NCBI RefSeq assembly: GCF_018860915.1
Contig: NZ_JAHKQD010000016.1
Coordinates: forward strand, 1 to 38,502
Length of the DNA: 38,502 nt
Direction of reading: 5' to 3'
DNA from: Colwellia sp. C2M11
GTDB lineage: Bacteria > Pseudomonadota > Gammaproteobacteria > Enterobacterales > Alteromonadaceae
The position numbers and the translations under genes were made by a program. The notes under the pieces were generated by a model. The model was not told the origin of the DNA and did not search any database. It worked only from the letters and a program-made list of their open reading frames with translations. Shown piece by piece: positions 1-6,911 of this stretch (the first letter of the stretch is position 1; the number at the start of each line of letters is the position of its first letter).

Positions 1-90
1 CCAGTAGCGATGGACGAAGGTTTACGCTTCGCAATCCGTGAAGGTGGTCGTACTGTTGGTGCTGGTGTTGTATCTGCAATCATCGAGTAA
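1..90 (+). CDS. tuf: Elongation factor Tu, C-terminal fragment
   Basis: The first 90 bases read in frame 1 as the last 29 residues of EF-Tu, ending in the typical VGAGVVSAIIE followed by TAA. The rest of the gene lies outside the window. EF-Tu is the GTPase that carries aminoacyl-tRNA to the ribosome. A strong terminator follows at 146-173, so this is the end of its transcription unit. Whether this is the tuf copy of the rpsL-rpsG-fusA operon or a second copy cannot be told from 90 bases. Confidence 0.95.
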   Translation, partial: PVAMDEGLRFAIREGGRTVGAGVVSAIIE

Positions 91-145
91 TTAACACTTT
101 ATTGTAGTTAGCCTATTGGTTAGCGAACACAAAAGGTTAATGAAT

Positions 146-173
146 AAAAAAGGTCGCTTCTGCGGCCTTTTTT
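146..173 (+). terminator. Rho-independent terminator after tuf
   Basis: A perfect stem (AAAAAAGGTCGC pairing with GCGGCCTTTTTT after allowing one G-T pair) closes a TTCT loop and runs straight into a T-rich tail. It lies 55 bases after the tuf stop and about 40 bases before epmA, so epmA should have its own start of transcription or depend on read-through. Confidence 0.9.
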
Positions 174-212
174 ATTTAAAAAAAAAAATATAAAAGCTAA
201 TAAAGGATCATC

Positions 213-1190
213 ATGTCTTGGCAGTCAACTCTCTCTTGGGAGAATGCACAAAAACGTGCAAAGATATTACAGCAAATCAGGAATTTTTTTGCAGAACGTA
301 ATGTTCTTGAAGTGGAAACACCTTCTTTATCTCAAGCAACGGTTACTGATGTACATTTAGAGGGATTAAGTTGCCGTTACAACTTCCTTGCTGACAGTCC
401 TATAAATCAAGCAATTCCTTTGTATTTGCAAACGTCTCCAGAGTTTCACATGAAGCGTTTATTAGCTTCTGGTTATGGTTGTATTTTTCAAATAGCTAAA
501 GCATTTCGTCATGAAGCATTTGGTAAATATCATAATCCAGAATTTACTTTACTGGAATGGTATCGAATTAATTTTGATCACTTTGACCTAATGGCTGAAG
601 TAGGAGAGTTGTTAAAAACGACTTTGCACTGTGCTGAGCCTATCAAGAAAACGTATCAAGAGTTATTCATTGAATATACCGCTCTTGACCCATTAACTGC
701 TTCTCGTGATGATTTACTTACGGTCATTAGTCGTAATAATAAATTAAGCGATTGGTTAGTAAATGAAGATGACAATGATATTTTACTACAGTTTATTTTT
801 TGTGAAATAATTGAGCCAGTAATAGGACAAAATGAGCCGTGTTTTGTTTATAATTTTCCAAGCTCACAAGCATCTTTAGCTAAATTATGTCCTGATGATA
901 ATAGGGTGGCACAACGTTTTGAATGTTATTATCAAGGGATAGAATTAGTGAACGGTTTTAATGAGTTAACCAGTCATGAAACTCAAGTCCAACGTTTTCA
1001 AGAAGATAATAAAAAAAGAGCAGTGTTAAGCTTGCCAGAGAAAGTTATTGATGAAAATTTTATTTCTGCATTATCACATGGTTTACCTCAATGTGCAGGT
1101 GTCGCATTAGGTGTTGATCGCTTAATTATGTTGGCTTTGAAGATAGAGCATATTGAACAAGTGATAACTTTTCCCATAGGGAGTGCTTAG
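213..1190 (+). CDS. epmA: EF-P--(R)-beta-lysine ligase EpmA
   Basis: EpmA (GenX/PoxA/YjeA) is a cytoplasmic paralogue of the lysyl-tRNA synthetase catalytic core. It activates (R)-beta-lysine and attaches it to a conserved lysine of elongation factor P, which helps ribosomes through polyproline stretches. The 325 residues match the length of the E. coli enzyme. Class II synthetase motifs are visible: the VLEVETPSLSQATVTDVHL block near residue 32, the FRHEAFGKYHNPEFTLLEWYR block near 100, and the C-terminal GVALGVDRLIMLAL motif near 300. There is no N-terminal tRNA-anticodon OB domain, which separates EpmA from LysS. The ATG follows an AAGGATC ribosome site. In enterics epmA sits by frdABCD; here it follows tuf. 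The efp and epmB genes are not in the window. Confidence 0.95.
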   Translation: MSWQSTLSWENAQKRAKILQQIRNFFAERNVLEVETPSLSQATVTDVHLEGLSCRYNFLADSPINQAIPLYLQTSPEFHMKRLLASGYGCIFQIAKAFRHEAFGKYHNPEFTLLEWYRINFDHFDLMAEVGELLKTTLHCAEPIKKTYQELFIEYTALDPLTASRDDLLTVISRNNKLSDWLVNEDDNDILLQFIFCEIIEPVIGQNEPCFVYNFPSSQASLAKLCPDDNRVAQRFECYYQGIELVNGFNELTSHETQVQRFQEDNKKRAVLSLPEKVIDENFISALSHGLPQCAGVALGVDRLIMLALKIEHIEQVITFPIGSA

Positions 1191-1217
1191 TAATTTATCA
1201 TCAGAGTAATTTTATTA

Positions 1218-1246
1218 ATGTTATAACATATCAATCGTGGTATTAT
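1218..1246 (+). promoter_or_regulatory. Putative promoter with palindromic operator ahead of the MerC gene
   Basis: A perfect 12-base palindrome, ATGTTATAACAT, covers 1218-1229. A TATTAT -10-like box lies at 1241-1246, which puts the palindrome over the -35 position. The half-site resembles Zur/Fur-type metalloregulator boxes, but it is shorter than the classical Zur consensus. The assignment is therefore a suggestion. The leader to the merC-like ATG would be about 130 bases. Confidence 0.35.
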
Positions 1247-1386
1247 AGTAAAGTGAGTTACCGTATTGTTCATCAGTGTAATATTTGTGGGAAATAGTTT
1301 TCTATACCATAGTGTCGTCTGACTCTTATAGACAGCAATGTATGAACGTTAGTATTGTTTATGTTTTATTTGAAAAGTGAAAAACC

Positions 1387-1770
1387 ATGTTAGATCGAAT
1401 AGGTATTACAGCAACTTCATTATGTGCATTACATTGCATACTTTTGCCTATTTTACTGCCCATTTTACCATTATTAGGTTTGAGCTTTTTAGCTGATCAT
1501 ACTTGGGAGCATGTCTTTTTACTAATGACTGCTGCTTTAGGAACAATAGCCTTGTTTTCGGGGTTTAAACGTTATCATAGACGATTATACCCCTTTTACT
1601 TGCTCTATTTAGGTATTGCTCTTTATTGGATAAAACATGATTTTTCGGAAGCATTAGAAATCTATTTTATTACGGGTGGCGCAAGCCTAATCATCGCCGC
1701 ACATTTTATTAACCTTAAGTTATGTAATAATTGTAAGCAATGTGACGATGAGACATGTAGCCCTCCTTAA
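1387..1770 (+). CDS. MerC-domain inner membrane protein
   Basis: This 127-residue protein has about four hydrophobic helices and the MerC-type N-terminal signature with Cys13 and Cys17 just before a proline/leucine-rich helix (LCALHC then ILLPILLPIL). The C-terminal tail is rich in cysteines (CNNCKQC and a further Cys near the end), a likely metal-binding tail facing one side of the membrane. MerC proteins carry mercuric ions in mer operons, but many chromosomal MerC-domain proteins stand alone and have no proven mercury role. No other mer gene is here. A palindrome overlaps the likely promoter, which would fit metal control. The gene runs convergent to ntrC, with only 4 bases between the stops. 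The ribosome site is weak. Confidence 0.8.
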   Translation: MLDRIGITATSLCALHCILLPILLPILPLLGLSFLADHTWEHVFLLMTAALGTIALFSGFKRYHRRLYPFYLLYLGIALYWIKHDFSEALEIYFITGGASLIIAAHFINLKLCNNCKQCDDETCSPP

Positions 1771-1774
1771 TTAC

Positions 1775-3175
1775 TTATAAATCTAATTCTTTTAGTTTTC
1801 TGGTTAATGTATTTCTTCCCCAACCTAATTTCTTGGCTGCATCTTGTTTGTGGCCTTGAGTAAATATCAACGCACGCTCTAACATTATTTTTTCAAATTC
1901 AGGCATAGCTACTTCTAATATTGCATTACTTCCTTGTGCTAATTCTTGATCCATCCAATCGCTAAGTGCTGATTGCCATGATGTGTTATTGCTGTTTGTT
2001 GGTACTGTTTTTTCAGTAAGCTCGCTTGGCAAATCTTCTAATAGTATTTCCTGACCACTGGCCATTACCGTAAGAAATCGACAAATATTTTCGAGTTGTC
2101 TTACATTGCCAGGCCATTGAAATTGCTCTAAGAATGCTGCTGCTTTCTTGCTGATGGTTTTAGGTTCAACGCTCAGTTCGTTGGCAGCTTGTTTGAGAAA
2201 GTGTTGACTTAGTTGGACTATATCTTCCTTTCTTTCTCGTAAGCTAGGAAGCTGAATACGAATTACATTAAGGCGATGAAATAAATCTTCTCTAAATTCA
2301 TTGCTATTAACACGATCCTCTAAGTTTTGATGAGTTGCGGCGATAATACGTACATCAACCTGGACTGGTGAATGCCCACCAACGCGGTAGAATTGACCAT
2401 CTGATAGTACGCGTAACAAACGGGTTTGAATTTCCAGTGGCATATCACCAATTTCATCAAGAAATAAAGTCCCACCATGTGCTTGCTCAAACCTTCCTTG
2501 ACGCACAGAATTGGCTCCGGTGAATGCGCCTTTTTCATGACCAAATAGCTCAGACTCAATAAGATCTTTAGGTATAGCAGCCATATTTAAAGGAATAAAG
2601 GGAGCTTGAGAACGAGGGCTATGAGAATGCAAAGCGTGAGCAACTAATTCTTTACCTGTGCCTGACTCACCATTAATTAGCACACTGATACTTGAGCGTG
2701 ATAAGCGACCAATAGCTCGGAATACTTCCTGCATTGCTGGTGCTTCACCAATTAACCCTGCCGTAAGCGGGGTCACATCATTTTGTTGATTTTTTGCATT
2801 TTGCTCTTGTGCATGGGTTAGTGCCCGTTTTGCTAGAGTAACGGCTTCATCCATATCAAAAGGTTTAGGTAAATATTCGAAAGCCCCACCTTGATAGGCA
2901 TTAACTGCACTATCTAGATCAGAGTGAGCCGTCATGATGATAACCGGGATATGTGGGTGATCCTTACTAATAGTATTAAGTAGGGTCATACCGTCGATAT
3001 CAGGCATCCTTATATCAGATATAATAACCTCAGGTTGATCATGATCGAGCGCTATTAATAAATTACTAGCGCTTTCAAATGAAGCCGTACTAATATTAGC
3101 TTTAGTAAAGGCTTTTTCTAAAACCCAGCGAATTGAGCTGTCGTCATCAACTATCCATACTTGTTCAGTGATCAT
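1775..3175 (-). CDS. ntrC: Nitrogen regulation response regulator NtrC (NR(I))
   Basis: NtrC is the sigma-54-dependent activator of nitrogen assimilation genes and is phosphorylated by NtrB. Domains in order: receiver (about 5-120) with acidic pocket D10-D12 and phosphoacceptor Asp54 in SDIRMPD; AAA+ domain (about 140-375) with Walker A GESGTGKE, the sigma-54 contact loop GAFTGA and Walker B LFLDEIGD; and a C-terminal Fis-type helix-turn-helix ending in KLGWGRNTLTRKLKEL. All key residues are present and the 466-residue length is normal. It is the second gene of an ntrBC unit, 62 bases after ntrB. NtrC-type binding sites occur in this same window at ntrB (4335-4351) and glnA (6661-6698), consistent with control of both. 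Confidence 0.97.
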   Translation of the reverse strand: MITEQVWIVDDDSSIRWVLEKAFTKANISTASFESASNLLIALDHDQPEVIISDIRMPDIDGMTLLNTISKDHPHIPVIIMTAHSDLDSAVNAYQGGAFEYLPKPFDMDEAVTLAKRALTHAQEQNAKNQQNDVTPLTAGLIGEAPAMQEVFRAIGRLSRSSISVLINGESGTGKELVAHALHSHSPRSQAPFIPLNMAAIPKDLIESELFGHEKGAFTGANSVRQGRFEQAHGGTLFLDEIGDMPLEIQTRLLRVLSDGQFYRVGGHSPVQVDVRIIAATHQNLEDRVNSNEFREDLFHRLNVIRIQLPSLRERKEDIVQLSQHFLKQAANELSVEPKTISKKAAAFLEQFQWPGNVRQLENICRFLTVMASGQEILLEDLPSELTEKTVPTNSNNTSWQSALSDWMDQELAQGSNAILEVAMPEFEKIMLERALIFTQGHKQDAAKKLGWGRNTLTRKLKELDL

Positions 3176-3237
3176 TGTGTATTCTCTTGCGTTAATTTTT
3201 AAAGTTGTGTTAGTAGCGTCCTAATAAAAACTTAGTC

Positions 3238-4311
3238 TCAGCTTAAGGGGAGAAGAATTATAAACTCTGTATGCCCAGGACGACTTCGGCAAGAGAGCTT
3301 GCCTTGGTGTTGATTTATTAAAGTTTGTGAAATAGATAAACCTAAACCGGTTCCATTTGAGCGACCGGATACCATAGGGTAAAATAAAGTGTCTTGTATT
3401 TTTTCAGGAATACCTGGCCCATCATCAATAATGCTAATTTTTACCGCTAATTTTATTTGTTTACCATTAATAGTTGCATTACTGGCTATTCGTGTTTTTA
3501 GGGTAATTTTATTTTCGGGGCTTATTGCTTGAATAGCATTATTAACAATGTTTAATACTGCTTGCTGTATTTTTTCTTGATCACATTCTATGTTAGGAAT
3601 TGAGGGATCATAATCACGTTTTAATTCTATTTCTTGCTCACTTGAAAAATTAACCACTTGGCATACTTTCTCTAGCACAGAATGAATATTATAGCTTTTA
3701 ACTTGTGGTAATTGATTTGGACCTAATAGCCGATCAACTAAGTTAGTTAACCTGTCAGCTTGCTCTATGATCATGGCAGTGTATTCTTGTTGCTCTTCAT
3801 CAAGCTCTTTATTTAACAGTTGAGCAGCACCACGAAGACCGCCAAGTGGGTTTTTAATTTCATGTGCTAACCCCTTAATTAAGTCACGAGCAGCAATCCA
3901 TTGCTGCTGTTGAAATATTTCAAGGCTGATTTGTTTTTGTTGGTCAATTTGTTTGAACTCAATCAGAATGTGAGGAATGCGATAAAACTCTACTGACGAC
4001 GCGGTTACTTCTGCGGTGAAGCGGTGAGTTTTATTAAACTCTATCACTATTTCGCTATCAGTAAATTCTTGCCCTGTCGTGAGCAGCTGTTCTAAACGTG
4101 ATTTAGTTATTGACGTATTTTCGAAAATTAAATCAAAAGGGCTGCCATATAGTTTATACAAACTTTTTATTAACAAGGCTTCAGCCGCAGGATTTAAGTA
4201 ACAAATATTTAATTTTTGGTCGAGTATTAGTACCGCAGTCACTAACTGATTCGCGAGTGTTTGTTGGTAACTTAATTTAAGTCGTTGGATATCTTGTCTT
4301 GTGTGCAACAT
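3238..4311 (-). CDS. ntrB: Nitrogen regulation sensor kinase NtrB (NR(II))
   Basis: NtrB is a cytoplasmic histidine kinase/phosphatase for NtrC whose balance is set by PII protein and glutamine status. The 357-residue protein has no membrane segment. It shows a PAS-like N-terminal domain (about 15-125), a HisKA segment with His150 in GLAHEIKNPLGGLRGAAQLL, and a HATPase domain with N box NIVNNAIQAI, G1 box DDGPGIP and G2 box GTGLGLSIS. It lies upstream of ntrC on the same strand and is separated from glnA by the DUF4124 gene. A sigma-70-like promoter lies just upstream (4360-4388), with an NtrC box over the predicted start of transcription, so ntrBC is likely damped by NtrC-phosphate. Confidence 0.97.
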   Translation of the reverse strand: MLHTRQDIQRLKLSYQQTLANQLVTAVLILDQKLNICYLNPAAEALLIKSLYKLYGSPFDLIFENTSITKSRLEQLLTTGQEFTDSEIVIEFNKTHRFTAEVTASSVEFYRIPHILIEFKQIDQQKQISLEIFQQQQWIAARDLIKGLAHEIKNPLGGLRGAAQLLNKELDEEQQEYTAMIIEQADRLTNLVDRLLGPNQLPQVKSYNIHSVLEKVCQVVNFSSEQEIELKRDYDPSIPNIECDQEKIQQAVLNIVNNAIQAISPENKITLKTRIASNATINGKQIKLAVKISIIDDGPGIPEKIQDTLFYPMVSGRSNGTGLGLSISQTLINQHQGKLSCRSRPGHTEFIILLPLS

Positions 4312-4334
4312 AAAGTCTCATACTTATACTGGGG

Positions 4335-4351
4335 TGCACTGATTTGGTGCT
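4335..4351 (-). promoter_or_regulatory. NtrC box overlapping the ntrB transcription start
   Basis: The 17 bases on the plus strand, TGCACTGATTTGGTGCT, match the NtrC consensus TGCAC-N7-GTGCA at nearly every position (15 of 17 against TGCACYAWWWTGGTGCA, by eye). The box begins about 2 bases after the start predicted from the -10 element at 4360-4365. It is therefore placed to block initiation, much like the NtrC site at the enteric glnL promoter. Confidence 0.75.
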
Positions 4352-4359
4352 TTAAATTT

Positions 4360-4388
4360 AGTATATTCTAGAAAGGTTTTATTTGCAG
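4360..4388 (-). promoter_or_regulatory. Predicted sigma-70 promoter for ntrBC
   Basis: Read on the minus strand, a CTGCAA -35-like hexamer (4383-4388) is followed after 17 bases by a TATACT -10 hexamer (4360-4365). The predicted start falls near 4353, right beside the NtrC box. The -35 box is poor, so this promoter is likely weak. Confidence 0.5.
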
Positions 4389-4420
4389 GGCTAAATACGG
4401 CTATTTAGTGCTAATTTTCA

Positions 4421-4936
4421 CTAATTAATAGATGCTCGATGCATATAAAACGTTATAGGGTCAGATAATGCAATTACCTTGCCTTCTTCGTTAAATACTT
4501 GCATTTTTATTTGGTGTTCACCGCGATCAATATTTCTAAGAGAGAATTGAGTGTGATTTTGGGGAGTTTGATAAGCTTCACCGTCTAAAATTAGTTGTAC
4601 TTTTAAACCACGTTTAAATCTTGGTTGTATCATAGCGCTAATAAGGATAGAGCCGGTATTATCACGAATTGTGTCATGATTTTTAGGGTGATTAATAATG
4701 ATTTGATAATCTTCAGGTACTATCTCTTTTTGAATATCAAGTAGTTGTATATCTATCGAACTAGATGATTCAATAACATGGCCTGGATTAGTTTTTACTT
4801 CTTCTGCGCCAGGTGAAGGGGTGTCTGAGTAGACTAGTTGGCCAGCTTCATTACGCCAAAGATATATTTTAGTGGTACTCGCGTTTACCGGCGCAATTAT
4901 GGATATAAGTAATATTAGTAATAAAAATTTAATCAT
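4421..4936 (-). CDS. Exported DUF4124-domain protein
   Basis: This 171-residue protein starts with a clear signal peptide: positively charged MIK, a leucine/isoleucine core and a likely cleavage after VNA near residue 19. It should be periplasmic. The DUF4124 region follows at about 21-50, with the family pattern of a Tyr-Leu-Trp stretch, then GQLVYSDTPSPGAEEV. The rest (about 70-165) looks beta-rich and resembles an immunoglobulin-like fold, with the phrase LILDGEAY and a final HxIxMQVFNEEGKV-type strand. DUF4124 proteins have no proven function. Genes of this family are found beside glnA/ntrB in other gammaproteobacteria (recollection), so this placement is probably conserved. It lies between the glnA terminator and ntrB on the same strand and needs its own promoter, which I could not fix. 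Confidence 0.85.
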   Translation of the reverse strand: MIKFLLLILLISIIAPVNASTTKIYLWRNEAGQLVYSDTPSPGAEEVKTNPGHVIESSSSIDIQLLDIQKEIVPEDYQIIINHPKNHDTIRDNTGSILISAMIQPRFKRGLKVQLILDGEAYQTPQNHTQFSLRNIDRGEHQIKMQVFNEEGKVIALSDPITFYMHRASIN

Positions 4937-5054
4937 AATTTATCAAGTATATCTTGTTCCTTTAGATATATCCAAACACACGATAATGTGAGGCATCAGT
5001 AGTTATAATTTATACAAAAACTTGTAACTTTACTACTATAAATATTTTGAGCAC

Positions 5055-5081
5055 AAAAAAGCTCACCGAAGTGAGCTTTTT
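5055..5081 (-). terminator. Rho-independent terminator after glnA
   Basis: On the minus strand the stem GCTCAC-TTCG-GTGAGC, with the stable TTCG loop, is followed by a run of six T. It lies about 40 bases after the glnA stop. Flanking A/T runs make it able to work in both directions. It separates glnA from the downstream DUF4124-ntrB-ntrC genes, so these are likely transcribed apart from most glnA mRNA. Confidence 0.92.
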
Positions 5082-5120
5082 GATTTAAAGCCAAGGCTCT
5101 AAAAGTATAACTACTAGGGC

Positions 5121-6527
5121 TTAAACGCTGTAGTACATACCAAATTCTACTGGGTGAGTTGAAGTATTTAATAACTCACAATCAGCACGTTTAAGGTCAA
5201 TGTAAGCATTGATCATATCGATATCCATAACGCCACCAGCAGTTAAGAATTCGTTATCTTCAGCTAAAGCATCTAATGCTTCAGTTAATGATGTTGCAAC
5301 TTGTGGTATTGCTGCTGCTTCTTCAGCTGGAAGGTCATACAGATCTTTATCCATAGCATCACCAGGGTGGATCTTGTTTTTGATACCGTCAAGACCAGCC
5401 ATTAACATAGCAGAGAATGCTAAGTAAGGGTTAGCTGCTGGATCAGGGAAACGAACTTCGATACGTGTTGCTTTTGGTGTTGGAACTACTGGGATACGAA
5501 TTGAAGCTGAACGGTTAGCCGCTGAGTACGCTAGCATAATAGGTGCTTCAAAATGTGGAACTAAACGTTTGTATGAGTTAGTTGCAGGGTTAGTAAATGC
5601 ATTAAGTGCTTTAGCATGCTTGATGATACCACCAATGTAGTAAAGAGCCATTTCAGACAATCCACCGTATTTATCACCAGAGAATAAGTTAACACCATCT
5701 TTAGCAAGAGATTGATGAACGTGCATACCAGAGCCGTTATCACCAACTAATGGCTTCGGCATAAATGTTGCTGTTTTACCGTAAGCATGAGCAACGTTAT
5801 GAACAACATACTTATATACTTGTACTTCATCAGCCTTTAATACCATAGTATTAAAACGACAAGCGATTTCGTTTTGACCAGCAGTTGCTACTTCATGGTG
5901 ATGCGCTTCAACAACTAAGCCCATATCTTCCATTACTAAACACATAGCAGAACGAATATCTTGTGAAGAATCTACTGGAGAAACTGGGAAGTAACCGCCT
6001 TTAAGGCCAGGACGATGTCCCATGTTACCTTCTTCATATTCAGTACCTGAATTCCAACATGCTTCTTTATCGTCAACTTTAAAGAAAGAACCACTGATAT
6101 CAGTGTGGAAACGTACGTCATCAAATAAGAAGAATTCTGGCTCAGGACCAATTAATACAGTATCAGCGATACCGGTAGAACGTAAGTATTCTTCAGCACG
6201 TTTCGCTACAGAGCGAGGGTCACGGCTGTAACCTTGCATTGTATCTGGTTCTACTACATCACAACGAATGTTTAATGTAACAGCGTCCGCAAACGGGTCT
6301 AACACAGCAGAATCTGCATCAGGCATTAATACCATGTCAGATTTGTTAATTCCTTTCCAACCTTGAATTGAAGAACCATCGAACATTTTACCGTCTTCAA
6401 AAAAATCTTCGGTTACTTGATGATGAGGGATAGAAACATGTTGTTCTTTACCTTTAGTATCGGTAAAACGAAGGTCAATAAACTTGACGTCATGTTCTTT
6501 AATTAAATCGAATACTGCTTGTGACAT
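5121..6527 (-). CDS. glnA: Glutamine synthetase, type I
   Basis: GlnA makes glutamine from glutamate, ammonia and ATP in the cytoplasm as a dodecamer. From the chosen ATG the product has 468 residues, beginning [16 protein letters not shown] in line with E. coli GlnA (469). Visible landmarks: the N-terminal [10 protein letters not shown] beta-grasp segment, the [10 protein letters not shown] metal site near 128, NGSGMHVH near 264 with the ammonium-site region after it, and Tyr397 in KDLYDLP, the adenylylation site used by GlnE. The upstream in-frame ATG at 6572 is rejected because GGAGAG sits 7 bases before the 6527 start and the extra 15 residues have no family counterpart. A sigma-54 promoter and two NtrC sites lie upstream. 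The gene is divergent from typA, the same order as in enterics. Confidence 0.98.
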   Translation of the reverse strand: MSQAVFDLIKEHDVKFIDLRFTDTKGKEQHVSIPHHQVTEDFFEDGKMFDGSSIQGWKGINKSDMVLMPDADSAVLDPFADAVTLNIRCDVVEPDTMQGYSRDPRSVAKRAEEYLRSTGIADTVLIGPEPEFFLFDDVRFHTDISGSFFKVDDKEACWNSGTEYEEGNMGHRPGLKGGYFPVSPVDSSQDIRSAMCLVMEDMGLVVEAHHHEVATAGQNEIACRFNTMVLKADEVQVYKYVVHNVAHAYGKTATFMPKPLVGDNGSGMHVHQSLAKDGVNLFSGDKYGGLSEMALYYIGGIIKHAKALNAFTNPATNSYKRLVPHFEAPIMLAYSAANRSASIRIPVVPTPKATRIEVRFPDPAANPYLAFSAMLMAGLDGIKNKIHPGDAMDKDLYDLPAEEAAAIPQVATSLTEALDALAEDNEFLTAGGVMDIDMINAYIDLKRADCELLNTSTHPVEFGMYYSV

Positions 6528-6592
6528 TTTGTCTCTCCAGTGAGGGTTAGTTTTAAATTTCTTTTGATGCAAACCAAAGTTTTGACATATAC

Positions 6593-6610
6593 AAGCTAAT
6601 ATTGTGCCAA
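6593..6610 (-). promoter_or_regulatory. Sigma-54 promoter of glnA
   Basis: On the minus strand the sequence TTGGCACAATATTAGCTT has the invariant GG and GC doublets exactly 10 bases apart (GG at 6607-6608, GC at 6595-6596) and a perfect TGGCAC -24 half. The predicted transcription start is near 6583, giving a leader of about 55 bases to the glnA ATG. This is equivalent to glnAp2 of enterics. Confidence 0.85.
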
Positions 6611-6660
6611 TAATAAATCATAATCAAAACAATGATTTAGAAAGTTTACAAAAAACGCTT

Positions 6661-6677
6661 TGCACGGTTGTAGTGCG
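6661..6677 (-). promoter_or_regulatory. NtrC enhancer site 1 for glnA
   Basis: TGCAC and GTGC half-sites are separated by 7 bases, the spacing of an NtrC dimer site (about 12 of 17 consensus positions by eye). Its centre is about 86 bases upstream of the predicted sigma-54 start. Confidence 0.65.
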
Positions 6678-6681
6678 TTGT

Positions 6682-6698
6682 GGGATCTTTGTGGTGCA
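6682..6698 (-). promoter_or_regulatory. NtrC enhancer site 2 for glnA
   Basis: A perfect TGGTGCA half-site with a degenerate partner half lies 21 bases (two helical turns) from site 1 and is centred near -107. The same-face pairing is what NtrC needs to form an oligomer. On its own this site would be weak; the spacing is the main support. Confidence 0.5.
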
Positions 6699-6825
6699 AA
6701 ATACTAGTTCGAAAGCCACTATATCTTATTTTGAGCAATTTTCATGTACTATTTGTACCATTTTGACACAAATCAGTCACAAAGTAGGTTTATCATAAAA
6801 AATATCTTTTAATATAAAAAAACTG

Positions 6826-6831
6826 TATAAT
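6826..6831 (+). promoter_or_regulatory. -10 box of the typA promoter with G+C-rich discriminator
   Basis: A perfect TATAAT is followed by ACGCGCCC. No good -35 hexamer is seen at 16-18 bases. The predicted leader to the typA start is about 75 bases. The 6528-6911 gap otherwise holds the glnA control sites and no gene. Confidence 0.6.
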
Positions 6832-6911
6832 ACGCGCCCAATTAAAGCCTTAGTTATTTAAGCCCCGCGTATTGTTGTGGTATTAAATAATAATAAAACA
6901 GCGAGACGCCT

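Noticed and set aside
2320..2559. Frame within ntrC on the same strand
   Set aside because: It is a shadow of the ntrC AAA+ coding region.
6528..6572. Longer glnA start at an upstream in-frame ATG
   Set aside because: The added 15 residues have no counterpart in GlnA, and a good GGAGAG site sits in front of the ATG at 6527.
6604..6798. A 64-codon frame on the plus strand between glnA and typA
   Set aside because: It covers the glnA enhancer and sigma-54 sites, starts with a poor codon context and has no recognisable composition or ribosome site.
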